From assembly GCA_936432065.2 (NCBI GenBank), contig OW386293.2:40457923-40521922 (forward strand): DNA of 64,000 nucleotides. The letters run 5' to 3'. The DNA is from Rutpela maculata (taxonomy: Eukaryota; Arthropoda; Insecta; Coleoptera; Cerambycidae). Made by a program: the position numbers and the translations under genes. Of the stretch, positions 54,476-64,000 are shown in pieces. Position 1 is the stretch's first letter. The number at the start of each line of letters is the position of its first letter. A model generated the notes under the pieces. The model did not search any database, was not told the origin of the DNA, and saw only the letters and a list, made by a program, of their open reading frames with translations.

Positions 54476-57350
54476 TGATTGATTGATTGATTTACCAGCG
54501 TGCAGTAAGCATTGCTGTCACTCCCAGGGTTATACAGCTGGGCGTGCTGCGGTTGGATTAGGGTCATGCTTATTGCTAGCACCGAGAGCCACATGGCGCA
54601 TGGTAAAGGAATGTGTGGTGGGAGGTGTAGATATTTGTGAGATGCGTTACCGCATTGTGATTTTGGTTCTGGACTTCTGCCTCTCCTGGGTCTTCTCGTC
54701 AAATATGTTGCCGCGTTGTGTCGTGATATGGAGTGTTTATGCTCCTTTTTTTGTGTTTCTGCCCCTTCGAATCTTCTTTTTGTGTTTCTGCCTCTTCGAA
54801 TCTTCTTTTTCTGAGTCTTCCGATTCTTCGGTTTCCGATGCTGGATTGGATTTGGGTCATTTTTTTTTCCTTATGCGTTGCGGTGCCGAAGCCCCGCTGT
54901 ACTGAAGCTTGAGCTTATTGTACTCATAGTCTCGTTATCCCATTAATCTCGTTCCTCTCCAAAAAGAGAGTATACGGTCAATGGGAGCTCTGGCTATTTC
55001 TTCCGGGGTTACGGTTAGTCCCCCGAAGTGGGAGAACCTCCCAGCCACTAAGGCTGGGCATTCACATAGTATGTGGTGAGGAGTTTCTTCATCCTCACCA
55101 CATATCCTACATTCTGGATTATCTTTCACACCCATATTGGTTAGGTGTCTATTCAGTGTGCAGTGTCCTGTTAGGATTCCCACTGCACATCTCAGCTGTT
55201 TTCTGCTCAGCTTTAGCAATTCGTTGGTCTTTGTCATGGATGGCCCGCCGGTGATGAACATGCGTGACTGTCTCATCCCCGGCGCGCCAGTCCAATACAA
55301 GATATGTTTCTGACTCAATAGTTCCTTTACCATTCCTCTTGCGGTATATTGTATGATATCCCGCAGGATGGCTCAGGTCCCATCAAGGCTATTTTTGCGC
55401 CTTCTTTGGCCAGCTTATCTGCTTTTTCGTTGCCTTCATTGCCCTGGTGTCCTCGCGTCCACTCCAGTTGTATACTGTTGTGTTCCGCCAGTTTCGCTAG
55501 GGATTCAAGGCAGTCTTTTACCGTTTTGGAACGTATCTCTACTGCATTCAGAGCTTTGAGAGCTGCTTGACTGTCAGTGATGATGCGGATTCTTTTGTCA
55601 GTATATGACCTCCGTATCATTTCTTGTGCACAGATTTCTATGGCTGCGACCTCTGCTTGGAACACCGTTGCGGTATTGCCCAGGTTCAGACTGATGTCTG
55701 TCCCTGGTTGATCCCCCGTAACACCTGCTCCAGTACTAATTACCGTTTTCGATCCGTCAGTATACCATATGGTATCATTTGGATGTCTTCGCAGTTGCCT
55801 TGTTCCTTCCTCTTCCCTATCGGGTATGTATACCCTGAAGGTCTTTGTGAAGTTGTGGCTTATGCTGATTCTATCTGACTGCATATCTAGTAGTCGATTT
55901 TTTCCTATTTGTTGGAATATTTCGGTATGGTATCCTATTCTGGAATGGTCCCATGTCCGTTTGTTTTCGGCCTGTACGCCGCCAACTGTGCCTCACTCTC
56001 CACCACTAACTGTAGTGGGGGCAGGCAAAGTAGCGCTTCCATGGCTGCAGTAGGCGTTGTTGACATTGCTCCCGTTATGCCTAGACACGCCAGTCTTTGT
56101 ACTTTCCGTAGTTTTCTCATTGCCTCCCCTTTTCCGGCTTTATGCCACCAGATCAGGGAGGCATAGGTTATTAAAATGAAATATGTTGCCGCGTTGTGTC
56201 GTGATATGGAGAGTTTATGCTCTTCTTTTTGTGTTTCTGCCCCTTCGAATCTTCTTTTTGTGTTTCTGCCTCTTCGAATGTTCTTTTTCTGAGTCTTCCG
56301 ATTCTTCGGTTTCCGATGCTGGATTGGATTTGGGTCATGCTTGTTGTCGGCAACGAGAGCAACATGACGCATGGTACAGGATTGGGGGATGGGCAGTGTA
56401 GGCGTTTGTGGAATGCGTGGCTGCATTGTGTTCGTGATATATAATGTTTATGATCCTCTTTTTTGTGTTTCTGCTGTTCTGAGTATTCTGATTCCTCCGT
56501 TTCTGTTTCTGGCAGAGTATATATTGCTGAGATTTCTTTGTAGAATTCATTTTTCCACTCACTTTTCTTTCCCAGTATGTCTGGTCCTTTTCCAGTTTGT
56601 TCATGATCCTCTCGATTGTTGTTTTCCAAGTGTAACATGGTCTCCCTATTTTTAGTTTGCTGCCGTTCAGTGTTAGCGCTTTCCTCAGTAGATGTGTTGG
56701 GTCCCTTCTTTGGACACGTCCCCAGTACTTCATTGCGTACATTTTTTGTGATTGTCTTCCTTTCTAGTAGTGATGATGTTTTATGTCGCTGTTTTCGTCC
56801 TGTTGTTTTTGTGAGTAGTTGGACGCTGTCTCTTGCAGCTCTTTTCAAACTTCTTCTGTTGACTTTTGTTGTTGCCGCGTTTTTAACTCCATATCTCATC
56901 GTTGGCTGTATGATGGCTTTGTACAGCCGTTTGGTCAGGCCCCATGATAGTTTATTTTTCTCGATGAACGGTATAATTGCCCTTGTAACTCTGTATGCTG
57001 TTTTAGCTGTTCGTACTTGTTATTTTTTTTTCCTCCTGTCGGACACATAGGTGACCTGTTGTCCCTTTTTAACGTTTTCCTTGTCTCAATTTTTGTTTTT
57101 GATTACCCATTGATATCCAGTCTAATTCTTTTCCTGTCAGTTGTTTTCCTATTTCTTCGTAGTATTTCTTCGGGGAGTCTTCGTGCTGTAGTAGAGAGCT
57201 ATTTTAGGTACTCTGTGGTGTATTATTGTTTGCTTTACTCTTTTCTCTTCTTTTATTTCCAATTTTCCGCATAGGATTTTGAGGTCTGTATTGACTTCTG
57301 CTGTCCTTTTTACTTATTTTTGCGTTTTGATCCTTTTTCTTATCTCTCTA
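54476..57350 (-). pseudogene. Minus-strand LINE mosaic (I/LOA type)
   Basis: At least two LINE pieces, 3' ends to the left. The tail at 54476-54494 is a TCAA-type run (GATTGATTGATTGATT on +). The left LINE has the 3' end of ORF2 (54935-56171). The right piece (56172-57350) is the end of another RT, with RRDPTHLLRKALTLN and GRPCYTWKTTIERIMNKL, in several frames. A segment B (54700-54862 and 56181-56340) and a segment A (54568-54660 and 56340-56430) occur twice but in opposite orders (A-B, then B-A). Confidence 0.7.
54935..56171 (-). pseudogene. LINE ORF2 3' part: RT end, RNase H and zinc finger
   Basis: The RT C-terminus is at about 56171-55935: TYASLIWWHKAGKGEAMRKL, VQRLACLGITGAM. The RNase H domain is at 55884-55327: TIWYTDGSKTVISTGAGV, VFQAEVAAIEIC, IIDSQAALKAL-like ITDSQAALKAL and WTRGHQGNEGNEKADKLAK, with the D-E-D-D-type residues present. 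The C-terminus (55333-54935) has NPECRICGEDEETPHHILCE, a CCHC finger. The RNase H and C-terminal frames overlap by 7 bp, so a one-base shift separates them. Absence of the 5' part is consistent with 5' truncation. Confidence 0.85.
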
Positions 57351-58138
57351 CCTACTAGGATATGATCTATTTGTAAGATTAAGCTTCCCTTACTCCAAGT
57401 GCCAAGGTTTGAATTTTGCTCCACGTGTTTGTTATTGTTAAGTCAAATATGTGTGGTTGATTTTTCGGTGCGTTTCCATTTTCGTAAACCATGTGTGGAC
57501 TAGAGTCTTTCCAATGATGCTTTTATCTTCCTCCGTCTGGTCGTCTTTTCATACATATGCGTTGAAGTCTCCTAATATTATAATGAGCATTTTCCTTTTT
57601 TCGTTTGAGAGAAAATTGTATTATGTAAATTTCCATTATCCGTTTATGCGATATAAAAAATTCCGTTTTGGCACGGTTTACTAGTAAACTAATAGTACTA
57701 CACCACTGATCAGTTCGGGTTCAGTTCAGATTCAATATCAGTAAATGAAGTAAAGTGGAAATTAAAAATTATAGGAAATTATTGACCTGTAAGGAAGTGT
57801 GTTTATTAATACGAGTTAAAAATATAGGCACTTATCTGATCCTTTAGTTTTTGCTCGAGTTTCTGCAGGTGTACGATGCTGAACCCACTTGAGTGTCGAG
57901 GGTTGGATTGCACTAGTCGAGCCTATTTTATGGATGTACTTGTTCACTTACTAATAGCTGAGCATTGCTATTACATAACACTGTATTTTCAGATATTAAT
58001 TCTGTTTCAACTTTGTTCCTTTGTTATGTCAGACCCCTTTACGCGGAATTTTTTGAGGTAAAATTCACTTAAGCTTTATCAAATTTAACGGAGTTTTACC
58101 CGATAAATCGCGTTTTACATGGGAGCATTTCATCGCAC
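57351..58138. other. Intergenic DNA, nothing recognised
   Basis: No UGT terminal exon, inverted structure or coding motif was found here. Confidence 0.4.
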
Positions 58139-58140
58139 TA

Positions 58141-58375
58141 GAGTGAAATTACTTAGAGAAGATAACATACTAAAACTACTAAGTTTACTATTTCCGTTTA
58201 TTAATAATATTGGACAGTCGCAATTAAAATAAATTTCATTTTATCTGTTTTATTAATAAAAATGGTTGAATATTCACTATAAATATATTATAAATACCGA
58301 ACACGACCTAGACAATCGGGACTCGCTAGCGATATCGGTTTGTGCGGATGTTATCTTCTCTAAGTAATTTCACTC
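58141..58375. mobile_element. 235-bp MITE with perfect 28-bp ends and TA flanks
   Basis: GAGTGAAATTACTTAGAGAA at the left is the exact complement of the right end. TA flanks both ends (58139-58140 and 58376-58377). Looks like a Tc1/mariner-type MITE. The interior is AT-rich, non-coding. Confidence 0.85.
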
Positions 58376-58399
58376 TACCTATCCCTTGAGAATCTTTTT

Positions 58400-59137
58400 T
58401 ATATAATATGGTTTTGTATGTATAATAAATGGCTACGTTAAGGGTCCAAAGTGAACAATTTTGAACAAAACAGTGGTTTGTTTATAGTATTTAGTGCTCG
58501 GTTTTCATAAACGGTTTGTAGAAAGTGTGGTAAAATACAGAGAGCAGAGTTTACTTATTATTTACAACAGTCGTGGATTTTCAGCAATTTAAATAAAATT
58601 ATATTCTTGTCCTGCTAACATTTCGTTTTTAATGTCAATATCAGAGAGGCTACAATCAATTATGTACATTTCTTAACGTTTTAATAACAACTAAATCGCA
58701 AATCGTGCTCGGGTCGTGCCAAGTGGACGTGTCGACGTGACGCTCCAGTTATTTGCAAAAATTAACCGGTAAACTCTGAAGTATTTAACTTAATTTTTAG
58801 CGCAGTGTAATTGTTTTTTTCTCCTCTAAAATTGAAGTGTTGACGGCAAATTGTCCACGTTAAATGAACAATGTTTCTTAATATATTAGGTTAATTTTAT
58901 TATACTTGCTATTCTTAAGTAGTGCAGTGTGGTTGAAGTCTTTCAACCTGTTGTCAAGTGGCCGGTTTCCAAGAATCAGAATAAGTTAGGAATCTGTGCA
59001 ATAAACTAACATCTGGAATAGTTTTAGTGCGAGTGGTTTATGGTGAAGCAAATTTCACCAGAGGCGTGCAGGTCCATCAAACTATTACCATCTAAGGTAG
59101 CATAATATCTAATTTCTAACTCAATATTTAGGCCATC
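58400..59137 (+). other. Probable 5' UTR of the CR1/Jockey-type LINE
   Basis: Non-coding sequence directly before the LINE ORF1 start codon, with a CpG-rich stretch (GTGCTCGGGTCGTGCC, about 58705) unlike the flanks. The LINE 5' boundary cannot be fixed. Confidence 0.35.
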
Positions 59138-60322
59138 ATGACTGAATGTGCTAAATGTAAAGTTAATAAAAAAGAAGGATTAATTAGCTGCGAAGGTATA
59201 TGTAACAAGTCGTGGCATTATTCATGTACTAACCTGTCAGAAAACGAATGCAAGTTATTGGAGAAGTGTAAAAATATACTTTATTGGTGTGATGCATGCA
59301 AAAGAAGTTGTGAGGCTATCGATAAATCTCATTACAAAACTGCTGCCGAACGGATCTCAAATATCTCCGAGCGTGTTACTGACTTATCTAACGATCTTCT
59401 TTCAACTAAAAGTATAGTCCAGATGGAATTTTCTTCGATGTTTGTCCGACTTGAAGCAATGTTTACCAATCTTAAAGGTGACCTTGAAATCTTAATATCC
59501 GAAAAATTATCCGAAAACGTAAGCAACCCCAGTGCTTCTGCCGCTGTTACTAAAACGTATGCAAATGCGGTCTCAAGCTCCACATTTATTGTAAAACCAA
59601 AGAATCCCAGTCAAAATTCATGTGCAACCAAATCAGATATCTTAAAAAATATTGATCCTATCGAAGCTAACCTAAATTTAACCCAAGTTAGAGATGTGAG
59701 CAAAGGAGGTGTTGTTGTTCGCTGCGAGAATGATGAGAAATTTAAATAACTAGCCCAAACCAAACTGAGCAACAAATATAGCGTAAAGGAAATCCCAACC
59801 ATCAATCCTAGGATCAAAATCGTTGGACTCTCTGAAAAACTGGACAATGATGTATTTTTGAACTATATAAAATCGCAGAATAAAAATATATTTACAGAGC
59901 ATACTGTATGTGAATTAATAACTATCGAACCACTACGTAAAAATAATAAAATTTTTCAGGCAACACTTCAAGTTGATATAACCACTTACGATAAAGTAAT
60001 GAAACAAGGGAATTTGTTTGTTGGATATGACTTTTGTAAAATATTTGACGCTATTGAACTAAAGCGTTGTTATAAATGTTGTGGGTTTCATCATTTTGCC
60101 AGTCATTGCTCTGCGGAGAATCACGTGTGTCCGAGGTGTGCTCAATACCACAAAGTTTCAGAATGCAAGGAGGATAATTTTAATTGTATCAACTGCATAA
60201 ACTTCAATAAAAAAGATGGTGCAACTAAGGTAAGCACTAATCATGCTGCTTGGGATAGATGTTGTCAAGTATATATTAGAACACTCTCTTCCTTTAAGTC
60301 AAACATACTGAACTCTAAGTAG
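59138..60322 (+). pseudogene. LINE ORF1 (PHD finger and CCHC zinc knuckles), one stop codon
   Basis: Nucleic-acid-binding ORF1 of a CR1/Jockey-type LINE, 395 codons. The N-terminus carries a PHD-like finger: CAKC near residues 4-7, SCEGIC, WHYSC and WCDAC to about residue 55. Then come a coiled-coil-like region (about 65-125), a disordered Ser/Asn-rich linker and, near the C-terminus, CCHC knuckles (CYKCCGFHHFASHC, VCPRCAQYHKVSEC) and a third incomplete one. A TAA at 59747-59749 interrupts an otherwise continuous frame. ORF2 begins 6 bases after the ORF1 stop. Confidence 0.85.
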
Positions 60323-62115
60323 CAACTAATGTCGCCGCCACTGGTGTCTGATAACTTTCCACCATCCAAATCTGACTCCGCTCAACACATGTTCGCTCAT
60401 TCTCTCACCTGCTACTATCAAAATTGTCGTAGTGTTTTAGGTAAAACAAAAGAGTTACTTATTAATTGCAACTCAGCGGCTCAGCAGTATGACATCATTG
60501 CATTTACTGAAACATGGTTAAATGATAGCGTATATGATGCCGAACTGCTTGATCTAAATGTATACAATGTGTTTCGCAAAGATCGTGACTTCATCTCAAC
60601 AAATACAACCAGGGGTGGCGGAGTTCTTCTTGCGAGCTTAAAAAATATAAATGTCACTATGATAGACATTTTCTCGGAATGCATTAGTTTCTCCAATATT
60701 AAATCCATAGACATCCTAGCTACTAAACTGACCATTAATCAAAACATGTTATATCTATTTATAATATATATTCCACCCCAAACGACCCTAGCAGAGTATA
60801 ACATTCTCTTTGATGCAATTGAATCACTTTATTTTATTTATGGAAGTAATATAGCTATAATCGGTGATTTTAACGTACCCGGAATGAACAACCCCACAGA
60901 TGGCAAAGCTCTGGCAGTAAACAATTTTTGCAATTTCTTTAATCTCAATCAACATAATACCGTATTAAACGCTCAAAATCGCATTTTAGATCTCGTGTTG
61001 ACCAGTCAGCATTGCATAGTTGAAAAGGCTGTGGATGTCTTATTATCAGAAGATGCTTATCATCCGGCATTAACAATCTGCATTGAATATAAAGATAAAT
61101 ATAAAAATTTTCCGTTACAAAATAACATGGACTTTAACTTTAAAAAAGCAAATTTTCATAACCTTTACAATGAATTGCTACAGGTTGATTGGAGTTCCAT
61201 TTCAAATCATGTTGATGTGAACATGGCTACGACTGAATTTTACACTATACTAAATAACTTAATATCCAGACATGTCCCTCGAAAGAAAGCATGCGCACGC
61301 GTATATCCTGTGTGGTTCAACAAACAATTAATAATTAAATTAAAAAACAAAGATAAAGCTCGAAAAAAGTATAAAAAATCAAACAATATAGCGGACTATA
61401 ATACATTCAAAAAATTAAGAGCTGAATTTAAAACTGAGAATGAGGAGGCTTATAAACGTTACACAAGGAAATTAGAAAATGACTTAAAATTAAATCCAAA
61501 TAACTTTTGGTCTTTTTTAAATTCTAAGAAAGGCAACTCATCTATACCGCTCAACATGAAATACAACGACAGTAACTTGGAAGACCCTCAACAGATCGTT
61601 TCAGCTTTTGCAGATTTCTTCTCAAAATCATTCTCCACTTCTAACACGCCCCCTTGCTCAAAGAATTCTGGCATCACCCTATCTAATGGTATTTTGCAGC
61701 TAAAAAAGTTTTCAGAAGATGACGTAATTAAATCATCAAAAAAATTGAAATCAAATATGACCATGGGTCCCGACAACATACCATCTTTTTTAGTACACGA
61801 CTGTGCCCCAGTTTTTGCTGCTCCGTTATGCGCCATTTTTAATTTAGTTATTAAAACATCTGTATTTCCCGATATGTGGAAATTATCAAAAGTTGTACCC
61901 GTTTTCAAAAAAGGCGATAGAAATGACGTAACAAACTACAGACAAATTGCCATTATTTGTAATTTTAGTAAAGTATTTGAGATTTTACTATATGATTCTA
62001 TTTACTGTCATGTTGACAATATCCTCATACCGGAACAGTACGGATTTATCACTGGGAGATCAACGGTTTCAAATCTGGTGGTCAAAACGCAATTCATCAC
62101 TGAGGTCCTAGATAG

Positions 62116-63911
62116 TAGGGATTGCATTACCGGTTAACCGGTTAACCGGTTAACCGGTAAACAGAACAAAAAACACATGACGATAATTACCGGTTATTTT
62201 AATTTTTTACCGGTTATTTCGGTAAATTCTGAACTTACGATATGTCACGTATTCAACGTTTTTATTTATATCAGTGACTAGTATTCACTAAATATAGAGT
62301 GACTGTCTCAACACTGAGCACTTTTAGCAATAAATAAATAATATTATAAAAATTAAAACCCAAACACCAAGCCCTAAAAAATACAAGTAAGAGAGACATT
62401 GACAATATCTTGCGACAGGAAATTGAATATTTCACTGCCTAAAATATCCGTGGAAAACATTTAGAAGAATGTTATTACCAATTCTTATTAATTTATCGAC
62501 CTACCAATATCGATAGAGGAGGGGCATTTTCAGTTGGTGGTATTCTATGTACAAATATCAGACGACTAACAGATACAGCTTTGAAAAACTAGCCCTTTTA
62601 GCTATTTTTAAAGAATATTGTATTTTTAGATTAGGTATTCAGTAAATGCCCTATTTGAGTTTATGAGTGTAATTTTTGTTATTTACAGAATAATTATTTA
62701 TTTAAATTTATTTCATTTATATTTTTTCCTTTTGATAAAAAAAAACTTTTGTTTGTTCATTATAATAATACATTTATTTTACTCAAAGTAAAAATGGTAC
62801 AAATTGAACTGTAGAGCTCTTCTTCCATTTGCCCAAATACAAATAACATAAATCTAAGATCATAAAAAGATTATAAAAAAATATTAATACATATAAATCT
62901 AAAATTTCAAGAAAAAAATAATTATTATTTTATTTGTTAATATTCAGTAATGAATTGTAATAATCTAACAAATGTTATATTTTATAATAATAATACAATA
63001 ATAACAACAGCAGCACTCAGACATGCGAGCAGACAAGGGAAACGGGCAGACCCCGCGAAGGTTAAAAGGTTAAAAGTAAATAAAATTATATCGGAAAAAG
63101 AAAAAGAAATATACGCGCATCCACAACGCAGCATCAAGTCTCCTGCTTCTGATCAGCCAAAATGTAATTTTTGACAACTTTAATAAAAAAAATTTTTGAT
63201 TTATATTGTTTATATTCATTTGGAAGTTCATTCCAAAGATGAGATGCAAAATACTTAAATAATCTTTGAAAAATCGCAGTTTCATGCTGAGGCACCAAAA
63301 AGTTTTGTATGTATCTTGTATTATGCAAGTGATCTCGTGAAATTAACTTATTTCTTAAGTACTGAGGTTCGTCATTATAAATTATTCGCCAAATAAGTGT
63401 GAGCATGCGTAAACGTCTGCGGTTTTCCATGTTTAATATGCTATGTTTATTTAGATGTGGTGATATATGTTGTCTATATGGGATACTGTAAATATACCGC
63501 ATACATGAATTTTGAAGTTTTTGAATTTTCTCTTTTGCTGTCGCCGATAATAACTTTCCATATACAACATCACCATAATTAACTAAAGATAATACGAGTG
63601 AATCACAAAATTTTGATTTACACTCTCTAGATATGTCTTTCGCAAAACTGTATAATTTTTTCAATCGACTGAAAGCGAATTTCAATTTGGAAAAAATATG
63701 TTTCTCAAAGCCTAATTATATTAATTATACGTATATAAAAATGTTTTTTGTTAAATTTAGATAATTTTGTACATGGAAAAAGACAATTGCCATTTTCGCC
63801 ACCCTAATCATTCATTTTAAAAATTACCGGTAAATACCGGTTAACCGGTTATTTACATTTTTATTTACCGATTTACCGGTTATTAAAACTTCCGGTAAAT
63901 TGCAATCCCTA
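62116..63911. mobile_element. 1.8-kb hAT element in LINE ORF2
   Basis: Ends TAGGGATTGCATTACCGG and the near-complement (AAATTGCAATCCCTA). CTAGATAG is duplicated exactly at 62108-62115 and 63912-63919. Both ends contain several copies of the palindromic ACCGGTTA motif, a plausible transposase-binding array. No hAT transposase is present; the interior is occupied by a LINE 3' fragment on the minus strand. Confidence 0.92.
63134..63715 (-). pseudogene. 3' fragment of a second LINE inside the hAT element
   Basis: The minus-strand frame 63685-63134 matches the region after the RT catalytic core of CR1/Jockey-type LINEs: SRECKSKFCDSLVLSLVNYG, KIQKLQNSCMRYIYS, RRLRMLTLIWRIIYND, and LFKYFASHLWNELPN. 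It ends with a stop at 63134, followed by a 3' UTR-like AT-rich stretch to about 62950. It is 5'-truncated, as is usual for LINE insertions. Confidence 0.8.
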
Positions 63912-64000
63912 CTAGATAGCGGAGGCCAAGTGGACGTAATCTACACCGATTTCTCCAAGGCCTTCGACATGCTGGATCATGCCTTTTTAAAATGTAAATT

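Larger units (their letters stand above)
60329..64000 (+). pseudogene. LINE ORF2: AP-endonuclease and reverse transcriptase, split by a hAT element
   Basis: Codons to about 62115 are open. The endonuclease part has YYQNCRSVLGK, FTETWLND, IYIPPQ, IIGDFNVPG, LDLVLTS and SEDAYHPALT (final catalytic SxxxHP-like). The RT part starts near 61750 with KKLKSNMTMGPDNIPSFL, then VPVFKKGDRNDVTNYRQIA and ILIPEQYGFITGRST. A hAT element sits at 62116-63911. At 63912-64000 the frame resumes with GGQVDVIYTDFSKAFDMLDH, RT motif A (YxDFSKAFD). The downstream part lies outside the window. Aside from the insertion the frame is intact, so the copy was young when hit. Confidence 0.9.

Noticed and set aside
54483..57274. 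Plus-strand ORFs rich in Phe, Leu and Cys (54483-54905, 56616-57050 and others)
   Set aside because: They are antisense to the minus-strand LINE sequence. Membrane-like composition is the usual result of reading such sequence backwards.
57351..64000. Terminal exon of the UGT gene downstream of 54266
   Set aside because: No plus-strand segment with the expected transmembrane tail or the preceding R-H-x-G-A-P-type motif was found. The plus-strand ORFs here are LINE or unrecognised.

Overview
The window is AT-rich nuclear DNA from an arthropod, almost certainly an insect. The evidence is spliced genes with GT-AG introns, a TCP-1 beta chaperonin gene, an insect-type UDP-glycosyltransferase gene, and CR1/Jockey, I/LOA, R4-like, Tc1/mariner, hAT and Crypton-like mobile elements. 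The two host proteins look beetle-like to me (a chrysomelid-type insect would fit), but that is recall, not a search. I saw no tRNA gene, CRISPR array or bacterial-type operon.

Only two host genes can be supported. CCT2 (14877-22477, +) is intact: three coding exons, the first contributing only the ATG, give a 534-residue protein. Its 5.8-kb second intron is filled with foldback elements. A UDP-glycosyltransferase gene (40799-54266, +) has three recognisable exons but is broken. Exon 2 carries a frame-breaking deletion with a stop, exon 3 is split by a 624-bp hAT-like foldback element just after the UGT signature motif, and no terminal exon is visible. Its introns hold a miniature LTR retrotransposon, a Tc1/mariner-like element, a 5S-rRNA-like sequence, an R4-like reverse transcriptase fragment and several inverted-repeat elements.

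Everything else is layered mobile DNA. 0-14 kb: half a hAT foldback, a 4.3-kb foldback containing a dead mariner, a 3.1-kb foldback with repeated AGCTGACG motifs and a spliced transposon-like ORF, a broken I/LOA LINE cut by a hAT MITE, and 276-bp tandem repeats. 14.9-25 kb: CCT2 and a decayed Crypton-like tyrosine recombinase. 26-32 kb: a hAT element, then a 4-kb element with about 650-bp inverted ends and a decayed DDE/SWIM-finger transposase that has split an RNase H LINE. 32-40 kb: two elements of one family (CCCACATAGCAC ends), 130-bp and 52-bp tandem arrays, an element with perfect 32-bp hairpin-containing ends, and a GC-rich island just upstream of the UGT promoter. 40.7-54.3 kb: the UGT. 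54.5-57.4 kb: minus-strand LINE mosaic. 59.1-64 kb: a nearly intact CR1/Jockey-type LINE, split by a 1.8-kb hAT element that carries a second LINE fragment; the LINE runs off the window end.

The strongest observations are five insertions with exact 8-bp target duplications, three of them dating one element against another and one disabling a detoxification-type gene. Others are three poorly classifiable inverted-repeat families with subterminal motif arrays, a TRIM with in-frame 34-residue repeats, and the decayed Crypton and SWIM-transposase elements.
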